A program made the position numbers and the translations under genes. 64,000 bases of DNA. Source: JACVRN01 sp036389255. GTDB taxonomy: Bacteria > Acidobacteriota > Blastocatellia > Pyrinomonadales > Pyrinomonadaceae. The first letter of the stretch is position 1. Each line of letters opens with the position of its first letter. Location: NCBI GenBank assembly GCA_036389255.1, contig DASVQI010000024.1, positions 1 through 64,000 on the forward strand, written 5' to 3'. Shown here one piece after another: positions 52,041 through 60,103 of the stretch. Under the pieces are notes generated by a model, which saw nothing but the letters and a program-made list of their open reading frames with translations, was not told the origin of the DNA and searched no databases.

Positions 52041-53639
52041 CTACTCCATATCGGCTATGCCAATCATTGGCTGGTGCAGCATTGTAATCTCTGCGGAGCG
52101 CCCCATGTAACTGCGCGCCATAGCAATCGCTTCCGTCAGGTTGTCGGCCCGCTCCCAGCCGAGCATGGCGGGGACGTGCGCGTTCTCGGCCCCGGCCGCT
52201 ATGACGTGGCCGACGTGCTGGCGGCCATTCTCGCCCCAGTACCACATGAAGAAGGGATGCGCGCCGTGATAAGCGTTGCCGCGACGATACATCTCGACGT
52301 AGCTGGGATTGCTGGCGAACTCGCGCTCGTACTTTTCGCGCAGGACGTCCGCGTCGCGCGTCTCCGGCAGCAGCCGGTTGAAGAACTCTATGTAGCTGGG
52401 ATGAAATTCGTGGTCGAACTCATCATAACAAGGATGGTGAAGAATCAGCACGCCGCCTTTCTTCAAAAGCGGCTTGTTGCGATAGAAGTTGAAGTGGTAG
52501 CCGAGAGCCATCACCTGCACCAGCAGCGGATTCAAGATAGAGTAGACATTATAAGGCGAAATGTCCGGAATACCCGTTATCAAAATGTCGCACTGGCCGC
52601 GCACGGGGATGGCGTACTGCTGGAAATTCTTCTCAAGAATCTTTTCATGCACCTCTTCGGTGCGTCCGGCGTAGCAGGCAATCATCTCGTACTGCGACGG
52701 GCGGGAGTGCAGAAGCTTACGCCGCGCTGGCCTCGGAAGCTTCGACATGGTGTAGCGCATCGCCTCGAACTTCATCCTGTCGAAGGCCGAGAAGTCGTCC
52801 TCGTTCTTCAGCAGGAAATCCATGTCGCCTTTGTACATGCGATTGTTCAGGGCCGTCTCTATGTGAAACACGTTCATGTGCTCGTCAACGAGCTTGCCCA
52901 GACGCTCAACCTTATGGTTCAGAGCGGAGCGCTTCGGATCCATGTAGCTGTCCGAGTCGCGTATCGTCTGCGGCTCGTGATGTGCGCGCAAAGATTCGTA
53001 GTCACAAAGCCCCACGGCCACCGATTTATGGCCGCCGTCCATCGGCACCAGATTGATGTTGACGTAGATGACAAGGTCGCTCTCGGAGCAGCGACGGTTG
53101 ATGCGAAGAGGCTCTTTGTGGCGCGTCTCTCCGAGGACAATCATGCCGTCCGGGTCTTCAGCATCGTGATTATAATAGCGGTCTGGGTAGAACTCCTCGA
53201 AAATCTCCGCGCCGACCATTCGCTTCATCTCCCACGCGGTCATCTTTCTGTGGAGCGAGTTGGCGATGATTATGTGAACGTCGTCTACGCCGTGGCCAGC
53301 GAGCATGTCCAGCACGATTTCCAGAACCGACTGGCGAATGTCCGGCGTGGCCATCGGCGGAAGCGGCAGAGAGATGTCGTCAACACAAATCGTGACCTTC
53401 ATCCCCGGATAAAGCTGTGCGAAGAGCGGGTCGCAGCCCAGTGGGCGGTTCAAGGCGTAGCGTATGGCCGCCTCGCGGTTAGGCAGGCCCTTGACCGGCG
53501 GGTTCGGATATATGACGCGCGTCCCTATGGGCAAGTCTTCAAGAATAAAATCCTCGCCCGAAGGCATAATGCGCGGCGCGCTGTCCCGGTCAATGTAGAT
53601 AACCGACTCGTGTGTTTTTCTTCTTAGTTGTAAGCTCAT
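52041..53639 (-). CDS. LarA/DUF2088-family protein of the elb-like locus
   Basis: A 532-residue protein related to the lactate racemase LarA N-terminal (DUF2088) family. MKVTICVDDISLPLPPM with a DDxxxP-type motif (near residues 78-94), the helix-rich HGVDDVHIIIANSLHRKM and DLVIYVNINLVPMDGGHKSVAVGL with a conserved GGxK-like turn are visible. LarA itself carries a nickel-pincer cofactor. The lysine that anchors it cannot be assigned safely here, and no larBCE cofactor genes are nearby. It lies 7 nt before elbD and 75 nt after the HAD gene. DUF2088 proteins accompany elb genes in Myxococcus as I recall. Reaction unknown. Confidence 0.75.
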   Translation of the reverse strand: MSLQLRRKTHESVIYIDRDSAPRIMPSGEDFILEDLPIGTRVIYPNPPVKGLPNREAAIRYALNRPLGCDPLFAQLYPGMKVTICVDDISLPLPPMATPDIRQSVLEIVLDMLAGHGVDDVHIIIANSLHRKMTAWEMKRMVGAEIFEEFYPDRYYNHDAEDPDGMIVLGETRHKEPLRINRRCSESDLVIYVNINLVPMDGGHKSVAVGLCDYESLRAHHEPQTIRDSDSYMDPKRSALNHKVERLGKLVDEHMNVFHIETALNNRMYKGDMDFLLKNEDDFSAFDRMKFEAMRYTMSKLPRPARRKLLHSRPSQYEMIACYAGRTEEVHEKILEKNFQQYAIPVRGQCDILITGIPDISPYNVYSILNPLLVQVMALGYHFNFYRNKPLLKKGGVLILHHPCYDEFDHEFHPSYIEFFNRLLPETRDADVLREKYEREFASNPSYVEMYRRGNAYHGAHPFFMWYWGENGRQHVGHVIAAGAENAHVPAMLGWERADNLTEAIAMARSYMGRSAEITMLHQPMIGIADME

Positions 53640-53644
53640 CTTTA

Positions 53645-53720
53645 AGCAATCAGTAATCAGTCCTCAGCAGTCAGTAAAAAGCGTATGGGCCGGTTACTGA
53701 TTGCTGACTGCTGATTACTT
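53645..53720. repeat. Family C dyad inside the elb-like operon
   Basis: Words of the type AATCAGTAATCAG and CAGCAGTCAGTAA on the left match TTACTGATTGCTGACTGCTGATTA on the right (written here as adjacent words), forming an imperfect hairpin in the gap between the LarA-like and HAD genes. It may tune expression of the downstream genes. Confidence 0.55.
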
Positions 53721-54377
53721 CAAATTAAGTATCGGCCAGTCGTGATGAAGCGCCGTCTGCCTGAGGCGCATGTCCGGGTTGACGGCTGCCGGATGGCCTA
53801 CTAGGGAGAGCATGGGCAAATCAGACATGCTGTCCGAGTAGGCGTAGGAGTCGTTTAGGCTTATGCCTTCACGCTCCGCGAACTGTCTAATCCATGATGC
53901 CTTGGTTGCGGCGGCCAGCACGGGCGGAAGCAGCCGCCCGGTGGCTATGCCGTTGACGAACTCCAAGCGGTTTGCCACGTAATCTTTTATCCCTAGGTGT
54001 TTCATCAAGGGCTCGACCGACCAATCGAGCGCGCCTGTGACGACTACCTGCCGGAGCCCGAGGCTGCGCGATTTCTCTATCAGCTCATAAGCGCCCGGAA
54101 AGACTGCGGGCTTCAGCACCTCCTCGTAAAGCTCCTCCGCAAAGAACCTGAGCCGGTCTTCCGATTCGCCCTTGTAGCGCTTGAAGAAGAGGTCGTTGAA
54201 GACCTTTCGGCTGTATGCGTCCGTCACGGCAAAGAGCGGGATGCTCATGAGCGTTGTCGCGCTCTTTCTTATGCTCCTTAAGAGGCTCTGCTGGTTGCGC
54301 GCGTAAAAGCCCAGCGTGTGAACCAGGTTCGTACTTACAAGTGTTCCTTCTAAATCGTAAAAAGCAGCCGCCGCCAA
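53715..54377 (-). CDS. HAD-superfamily (IB, SerB-like) hydrolase of the elb-like locus
   Basis: HAD hydrolase of about 221 residues with a helical cap. Motif I reads FYDLEGTLV, so the second Asp of DxDGT, the general acid, is Glu. Motif II is VVTGALDW (Thr), the motif III lysine lies near AATKAS, and motif IV is YAYSDSMSDLPML. Relatives are phosphoserine-phosphatase-like enzymes on phospholipid or phosphoalcohol substrates, some fused to PlsC acyltransferases. The start is taken as TTG 54377 because GGAGA lies 7 nt upstream; TTG 54428 gives 17 more residues. It is the first gene of the elb-like operon, divergent from the TPR lipoprotein. Confidence 0.78.
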   Translation of the reverse strand: MAAAAFYDLEGTLVSTNLVHTLGFYARNQQSLLRSIRKSATTLMSIPLFAVTDAYSRKVFNDLFFKRYKGESEDRLRFFAEELYEEVLKPAVFPGAYELIEKSRSLGLRQVVVTGALDWSVEPLMKHLGIKDYVANRLEFVNGIATGRLLPPVLAAATKASWIRQFAEREGISLNDSYAYSDSMSDLPMLSLVGHPAAVNPDMRLRQTALHHDWPILNLK

Positions 54378-54581
54378 ACTCTCATCTCCTGCCTGCTGGC
54401 AAAATTTTGGTACGGGCTGCGCCTTCAAGACATAATGGGCGCATGGATGTAGTCGGTGAAATATACCCTAAACGGATGCTTTTAGGTAAGCGGTCGTGTA
54501 AAATGACCATCCATCTGGCAGCTTATCTTAGTGAAATATAAGGATTTCAAGAGCTTTAAGCGTAGACGGAAAGTTAATCAC

Positions 54582-55358
54582 ATGACGAAAAAAATAGTCC
54601 CCCGCTTCCTGCTTTTCATCATAATCACAGTCTCAGCCGCTTGCGCCACGAACTCTACAGCCGAAAGAACTGGGCCGCCGCCCGCAGGCAGTGCCGCCGA
54701 GTTAATCGCACGCGCAGACCAACTCTATGGTGAGCGCGCAGACCTTCAGAAGGTGCGCGAGGGCCTGATAACTCTCAGGCAGGCGCGGGCAGTCGAGCCC
54801 GGTAACTACGAAGCCGCATGGCGGCTGGCGCGCATGAACTATTTTCTGGGCGAGCACACGACCGATAGCTCCGAGCGCGACAAGGCATTCACAGACGGCG
54901 AAGCTGCTGCGAAAGAGGCCATCAAGCTCAATACGAACAAAGCGGACGGCCACTTCTGGCTGGGCGCGAATCTGGGGGGGCAGGCGGAGCATTCGGCCCT
55001 GACCGGGCTGGCGGCCGCGCCCGACATACGGCGCGAGATGGAGACGGTCATAAAGCTGGATGAAGGCTACATGCACGGCTCAGCCTACATGGTGCTGGCG
55101 CGCATAGACCTTGAGACGCCACCCGTCATGGGCGGCGACCCAAAGCGCGCGGTTGAGCTTCTGGAGAAGGGCTTGAAGCTGGGCGAGAACAACCCGCTCC
55201 TGCGTTATTATCTGGCGCAAGCTTACCTGAAGACGAAGCGCAATGAGGACGCGCGCAAGCAGCTCGACGCCGTCATAAATATGCAGCCCGACCCGAACTA
55301 CTTGCCCGAGCATAACGACGCCGTAAACAAGGCCAAGGAGTTGATGAAGAAGGTCTGA
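54582..55358 (+). CDS. TPR lipoprotein (TRAP transporter T-component-like)
   Basis: A 258-residue lipoprotein. The signal MTKKIVPRFLLFIIITVSAAC ends in a lipobox with acylated C21 (VSAAC; 20 residues precede it). The rest is helical TPR-type repeats (NYEAAWRLARMNYFLGEH; GHFWLGANLGGQAEHSALTG; NPLLRYYLAQAYLKTKRNED). The layout resembles TatT-type proteins associated with TRAP transporters, but no DctM/DctQ genes are nearby. The ATG at 54582 fits the signal; a GTG frame opens at 54531. Confidence 0.75.
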   Translation: MTKKIVPRFLLFIIITVSAACATNSTAERTGPPPAGSAAELIARADQLYGERADLQKVREGLITLRQARAVEPGNYEAAWRLARMNYFLGEHTTDSSERDKAFTDGEAAAKEAIKLNTNKADGHFWLGANLGGQAEHSALTGLAAAPDIRREMETVIKLDEGYMHGSAYMVLARIDLETPPVMGGDPKRAVELLEKGLKLGENNPLLRYYLAQAYLKTKRNEDARKQLDAVINMQPDPNYLPEHNDAVNKAKELMKKV

Positions 55359-55393
55359 GCCGGAACGCTCAGGCTCGACCGGGCGAATCTCTT

Positions 55394-55612
55394 ATGAGCG
55401 AACCCAAGTGCTCCTGCGAAGCCTTTCATCATCTGGAAGGCGCAAGCGTACCCGCCTACATAAAAGCTTTTCTTGAACCGGAAGATAAATCCGCAGCGCC
55501 GGACAAAGACCTCTTTCGCTGCCGCGTGTGCGGAAGCCTGTGGGAAAAGCACGCGCCGTATGAGAAGAGGGCCAGACACGCGCTGGTGCGGCTCAGAGGC
55601 GGCCCGGATTGA
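55394..55612 (+). CDS. Small Cys-containing hypothetical protein
   Basis: A 72-residue soluble protein with four cysteines, CSC near the start and CRVCGSLW near residue 43, which could form a small zinc ribbon. A basic C-terminus follows. It starts 36 nt after the TPR lipoprotein stop on the same strand. I do not recognise a family. Confidence 0.55.
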   Translation: MSEPKCSCEAFHHLEGASVPAYIKAFLEPEDKSAAPDKDLFRCRVCGSLWEKHAPYEKRARHALVRLRGGPD

Positions 55613-55685
55613 ACCCGGTTCCACGTTTGTTCGTTAATTCCCGTGTGAAGTCCTGAATCCCAAGCTTGAGAGAGGTTACTGAAGA

Positions 55686-56525
55686 ATGGCCACGCAAGTT
55701 GAAACGATTGATGCTCCGGTAGCTTCCGCTCAGACAGAGCAGTGTCTGAACTGCGGCGCGGATTTAAATGGCGAATACTGTCATCGCTGCGGCCAGAAGA
55801 GGATTCACCGGCACGAGTTTTCAGTCAAACACTTCTTCGGACACCACCTGTTACATGAAATCACGCATCTGGACTCGAATAAGATTCTCAAGACTCTCAA
55901 AGACCTGGTCATCAGGCCCGGTCTTCTGGCCGAAGAGTATCTGGCCGGTCGAAAGGGGCGCTACATCAACCCCATCAGGGTCTACCTGACATTCAGCGCG
56001 CTCTATTTTCTCTTCGCGTGGGGAGCGCTTCTGGATTTCAGAGGCGTCCCGAGAGAGTCGTTCAGACCGGCGCGGGTCGTGGCCATAGCCAAGAAGAAGG
56101 GCGTGGAGCCTCAAGTTATAGTAGATAAGATTTTTCAGAAGGCGGAGAAATACTCGGCGGCGCTACGCTTCGCCAGCGTCCTCGTGTCCGGGCTTTTTCT
56201 GTCGGTTCTTTACTTCGGGATGAAAAGATATTACGTAGAGCATCTTATTTTTTCGCTCTACTACTATTCCTTCGACTTCCTGTGTAAGACACTTTTCGCG
56301 GCGGCGATTCTGGCCTCGTCAGCCGCAGGCGTAAAGCTCTCGGTACACATACTAGACCTCTTTTACCCGGTGGCTTTTATCTACCTTCTGTTCGCACTGC
56401 GACGTGTTTACAAGGAGTCATGGGGAAGAACCGCGCTGAAGGCGGGAGTGCTATTCGTCTGCGAGGTGCTGCTGTTTATGGCTGTGAACATGATTGGCTT
56501 TATCGCGGCCATGATGTTGGTATGA
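55686..56525 (+). CDS. DUF3667-type membrane protein with zinc ribbon
   Basis: A 279-residue protein. An N-terminal zinc ribbon (C20, C23, C32, C35; CLNCGADLNGEYCHRCGQK) is followed by the DUF3667 signature: HFFGHHLLHEITHLDSNKIL, TLKDLVIRPGLLAEEYLAGR and KGRYINPIRVYLTFSALYF. Five or so transmembrane helices fill the C-terminal two thirds. The family is widespread and uncharacterised. Its stop is 4 nt from that of the convergent receiver-like gene. Confidence 0.85.
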   Translation: MATQVETIDAPVASAQTEQCLNCGADLNGEYCHRCGQKRIHRHEFSVKHFFGHHLLHEITHLDSNKILKTLKDLVIRPGLLAEEYLAGRKGRYINPIRVYLTFSALYFLFAWGALLDFRGVPRESFRPARVVAIAKKKGVEPQVIVDKIFQKAEKYSAALRFASVLVSGLFLSVLYFGMKRYYVEHLIFSLYYYSFDFLCKTLFAAAILASSAAGVKLSVHILDLFYPVAFIYLLFALRRVYKESWGRTALKAGVLFVCEVLLFMAVNMIGFIAAMMLV

Positions 56526-56529
56526 CTCG

Positions 56530-56925
56530 CTACATTCTCAACCCCAACTTCAGGTAGGGAAAGGGAACGTGCTCGGCGTCACGCCCCGCGTCGTGCAGGG
56601 CCGCGAGCATTCGCTGCGCTCCTATGTAGTTGAGCGAGTGTATAAGAATGGTTGCGTCTCGCTGGCTGTCCGGGTGACGCGAGAGCCAGAGGGCAACTGC
56701 GTAGCCCGTGCGCTCGTCGTCCGGCTCGTTAGAGACGTAATGCTCTTCCGTGAGGTCGTGGTCAAGTAGAATCAAGGAGTAGTCGCGCTCACCCAGCCAC
56801 GCGATTGCCTGTGCCACGTCGCAGGTAACGTCAATGGTGCGGCCCGAAAATTTCTGATTGAACCAGTCGCAGCGCGCGGCGTCGTCCTCAACAATCAGTA
56901 TGCGCTCCGCGTCCTGCCCGCTCAT
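56530..56925 (-). CDS. Cyclic-phosphate-processing-type receiver domain protein
   Basis: A 131-residue receiver-like single domain: opening ILIVEDDAARCDWF, then SLILLDHDLTEEHYV with the usual phospho-acceptor position followed by H-D, an ERTGYAVALWLSRHP helix and ATILIHSLNYIGAQRM. The LLDHDLxEEHY pattern matches the receiver variant described as cREC, linked by comparative genomics to cyclic-phosphate or nucleotide processing. Its start overlaps the UPF0182 stop by 4 nt, so translation is coupled to it. Confidence 0.75.
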   Translation of the reverse strand: MSGQDAERILIVEDDAARCDWFNQKFSGRTIDVTCDVAQAIAWLGERDYSLILLDHDLTEEHYVSNEPDDERTGYAVALWLSRHPDSQRDATILIHSLNYIGAQRMLAALHDAGRDAEHVPFPYLKLGLRM

Positions 56926-59807
56926 TGAATATTCTGTGCCTTCTTTAGCTCTTCCAGCGTGCGCTTGAGAGATTCAAGACGCTGGCCCGCCTCGCCAAGC
57001 TTTCCTTCAGCCGTGAGTCTCTGATATTCGGCCAAATCGTCTGCGGCCTTTTTGATTAGCTGCTGCACGTTGGCAGGCTGCTGCGGCTGTTGCTGCGCCG
57101 TCTGTGAAGAGCCTTGCGTGTTGTCTGCGGCCTGCTGTTTACCCTGATTCTGTTTGTTATCCGCGACCTGCGGCTGACCTTGCGCGCCCGCCGCGTCCCC
57201 GAAGAGATTCTTCAGCGCCTCTTCAAAGTTTGTGCCGTAGGCCAGCCGCTCCTGCGTTGCCAGCACCACCAGCCGCAGCTCAGGCATCGGGCTCTGCGCA
57301 GCTTGCAGGTAGATAGGCTCAACGTAGAGCAGGCCGCTTCCGATGGGTATGACCAGCAGGTTGCCGCGCCTAACCTTCGACCCCTGTTGATTCCATAGAG
57401 AGAACTGGCTCGAAAGCTGCGCGTTCTGGTCTATGCGCGCTTCAATCTGAAGCGGGCCGTCTATCAGGCGCGATTTGGGAAAATCGTAGACGAGCAGCGA
57501 GCCGTAGTTCTCACCGTCCGAGCGCGCAGCCATCCAGCCTATCATGTTGTTACGGTTCGACGGAGTAAAGGGCAGTATGCCTACGAACTCGTTCCTCTGT
57601 CGCTCGCCCGGCAACTGCATGACGACGTAATAAGGCTCAATCGGCGCTCTCTCCTGTCTTCCTTCTCGATTCAGGGAAATCTGCTGCGCCACGCTCCAGA
57701 CATCTTCGCGCTGGAAGAAGACCTTCGTGTTCTGCGTGTGATAAAGGCCGAAGACTTCGCCCTGCGTCTTGATGAGCAGGTCGGGATAGCGAACGTGCGC
57801 TCGCAGGTCTTCGGGCATCTCAGAGCCGTTACGGAAGAGCGCGGGGAAAGCATTCCTGTAAGCGTTGATGATTGGGTCTTCGTTGTCGAAGACGTAGAAG
57901 CTGGTCGTGCCGTTATAAGCATCAATCACGACCTTGACGCTGTTGCGTATGTAGTTGACGCGCCGCCTGCCCGCGACGTAATGGCGCGAGTAAGGATAAT
58001 TGTCCGACTCCGTGAAGGCATCCATTATCCAGAAGAGGTGGCCATCGTTCGCCACGACTATGTACGGGTCACCGTCGTAGACCAGAAAGGGCGCGAGCAT
58101 TTGCGCGCGTTGAAGAATGTTGCGATAGATGAGCGCCCGGCTCTCAGGCGTGACGTCATCCGAGAAGGGAAGCTTCGAGAGGTCGTCCATCGCCCACGCC
58201 AGAAGCATGCGGCGCAAGCCGTTGCCTATGGCTATGCCGCCGGTTCCTTCATAGGTGGTGTAGTTGTTGTCTTCGCCCTGCGGGTAGTTGAACTCCTTCT
58301 GCCTAGTCTTGACGTAAACGTTCGAGTCCGTGTTCTGGCCGAAGTAGATTTCGGGCCTCGTGACCTTGATTTCAGGCACGCTCGATTCGATTGGCATGTT
58401 CGAGAGCGCGAAGACCGGCATGCCTTCCGTCGTGAAGCCGTTCGCCGTGTTCATAGTCACGCCGTAGCCGTGCGTGTATATGAGCCGCTCGTTGACCCAG
58501 TTGCGTGATTGCTCCGGCAGCTTCTTGTCGTCAATCTCGCGGGCGGCAATCATCATCTGCCTTATCTCGCCGTTAATCACGTAGCGGTCAACGTCAACGT
58601 CCCGGAAGTCATAGTAAGTCCGAATCTCCTGAATCTGCCGCAGCGTATCCTGTAGCGCATCAACGTCCCAGAGCCTTATGTTATCGAAGGTCGAGCGATT
58701 GGCGTCGCGCTCGAAGGCCGCTATGGTCGTCTGCGCCTCGTAATCGTGCATCTTTATGCCGTCAAGGCCGAAAGCGCGGCGAGTCCAGACTATGTTGTGC
58801 TCTATATACGGCGCTTCGCGCCCAAGCTCGTTAGGCTTGACTATGAAGCTCGTCACGTAGGCCGGTATGAGCAGCGCCGCGAAGAGATACACGACTATGG
58901 GGAGCGCCAGCGCGGCAAGGATGAGACGCAGCCGCCGCTCCGTCAGAGCATTGAGCAGGAGCAGCGCGCAGGAAACCAGCATGACTATGACTGTCACGGT
59001 CAGTCCCGGCAGAAGATAGTTCGCCTCCGTGTAGGTGACGCCGGAAAAGCTCTGATGGTCTTGCCACAGGTAATTGTAGCGCGAAAGATATATGCGCCAG
59101 CCGAAGATGAGCAGAAAGAGAAGGAGCGCGCCGGACGCGGCCGCATAACCGGCTCTTCGCATCCCTGCTGGCGCGCTTCTGGTGTTTCTAATCTTCTGCG
59201 GGATTGAGAGCAGGGAGAAGACCAGCGAGGCGCAGAGGATGACGAACGCCAGAAACATCAGCCATGAGGCGACGGACTTGTACACCGGAAGCGTGAAGAG
59301 ATAGAACCCGAGCGGCTTCTGAAAAATCGGGTCTGAGAGCGCCGTCACGGGCTGGTTCATGTAGAGCGCAAACTGCTCCCACTCCGCGCTCATGGAGAGG
59401 CCGGTGATGAGAGCTATGATGATGGAGATTAGCCACGCAGCCGGTCGGACGAAGCGCGATGGCTCTACCGTCACGGACTGGTTGTTAATCATCACAATGC
59501 GCCGTTCCAGCGCGGTCGCGGCGAACGCTCGCTCAAGCAGCCAGAATGCGCCGCGCAGTATAACCAGAGTCGCCAGAAGAAAGATTACGAAAAGCGCCAG
59601 CTTGAGACGGAAGGTGTACCAGTAAACGGACGCGAAGCCGAGCGAGTCGAACCACAGCGCCTCTACGTAGATTGAGACGGAGCGCAGCAGTACAAAGCCT
59701 AGAATTATCGCCGCCAGAATCACCCAGCGTCGCCAGCGACGGCGCTCAGGCGGGCCTACGTCTATCACTTCATCATCGAGGTCGGGTCGTGGCATGGGTC
59801 TGCTCAT
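56922..59807 (-). CDS. UPF0182 (COG1615) family membrane protein
   Basis: A 961-residue protein of the UPF0182 family, whose function is not established. The N-terminal third has about seven transmembrane helices (WVILAAIILGFVLLRSVSIY; LFVIFLLATLVILRGAFWLL; ALPIVVYLFAALLIPAYV). A large soluble part (about 330-830) carries family-typical stretches such as YIEHNIVWTRRAFGLD, RLIYTHGYGVTMNTANGFT and DPYIVVANDGHLFWIMDAFT. The C-terminus is Gln-rich and then a short coiled coil (about 910-961). It overlaps the receiver-like gene by 4 nt. It is divergent from ggt across the family B repeat. Confidence 0.93.
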   Translation of the reverse strand: MSRPMPRPDLDDEVIDVGPPERRRWRRWVILAAIILGFVLLRSVSIYVEALWFDSLGFASVYWYTFRLKLALFVIFLLATLVILRGAFWLLERAFAATALERRIVMINNQSVTVEPSRFVRPAAWLISIIIALITGLSMSAEWEQFALYMNQPVTALSDPIFQKPLGFYLFTLPVYKSVASWLMFLAFVILCASLVFSLLSIPQKIRNTRSAPAGMRRAGYAAASGALLLFLLIFGWRIYLSRYNYLWQDHQSFSGVTYTEANYLLPGLTVTVIVMLVSCALLLLNALTERRLRLILAALALPIVVYLFAALLIPAYVTSFIVKPNELGREAPYIEHNIVWTRRAFGLDGIKMHDYEAQTTIAAFERDANRSTFDNIRLWDVDALQDTLRQIQEIRTYYDFRDVDVDRYVINGEIRQMMIAAREIDDKKLPEQSRNWVNERLIYTHGYGVTMNTANGFTTEGMPVFALSNMPIESSVPEIKVTRPEIYFGQNTDSNVYVKTRQKEFNYPQGEDNNYTTYEGTGGIAIGNGLRRMLLAWAMDDLSKLPFSDDVTPESRALIYRNILQRAQMLAPFLVYDGDPYIVVANDGHLFWIMDAFTESDNYPYSRHYVAGRRRVNYIRNSVKVVIDAYNGTTSFYVFDNEDPIINAYRNAFPALFRNGSEMPEDLRAHVRYPDLLIKTQGEVFGLYHTQNTKVFFQREDVWSVAQQISLNREGRQERAPIEPYYVVMQLPGERQRNEFVGILPFTPSNRNNMIGWMAARSDGENYGSLLVYDFPKSRLIDGPLQIEARIDQNAQLSSQFSLWNQQGSKVRRGNLLVIPIGSGLLYVEPIYLQAAQSPMPELRLVVLATQERLAYGTNFEEALKNLFGDAAGAQGQPQVADNKQNQGKQQAADNTQGSSQTAQQQPQQPANVQQLIKKAADDLAEYQRLTAEGKLGEAGQRLESLKRTLEELKKAQNIQ

Positions 59808-59880
59808 GCCTCATAGCATACGACGAAATGGCCTGATAAGCACTAACAGAATCTAGTGGTGGGTCAATATCAAAATCGTT

Positions 59881-59974
59881 CACCGCAGAGACGCAGAGAG
59901 ACGCAAGAGGGGGCGCTGAGAAAGGCTTTCAACTCTCTGCGCTTGTCTCGGCGTTTCTCTGCGCCTCTGCGGTG
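59881..59974. repeat. Family B palindrome, copy 3
   Basis: Opens CACCGCAGAGACGCAGAGAG and ends GCCTCTGCGGTG, with imperfect complementary arms. It sits in the 296-nt divergent region between the UPF0182 gene and ggt, like copy 1 between the DinB-like gene and the response regulator. No other clear signal is seen in this gap. Confidence 0.65.
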
Positions 59975-60103
59975 AATTACTTGTTTGGATTTCTAACTGA
60001 CACACTAACAGAATTTGCATTCGAACGGGCGACGAAGGCACAATCGGAAGAGCCTGAAGACAGTTGATGGTCGCTTCTAAATTGATTGCATAGAGAGAAA
60101 TCT

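Noticed and set aside
52074..53627. A 517-codon plus-strand ORF opposite the LarA-like gene
   Set aside because: It mirrors the real gene almost exactly, has no recognisable motif and no ribosome binding site; a shadow frame.
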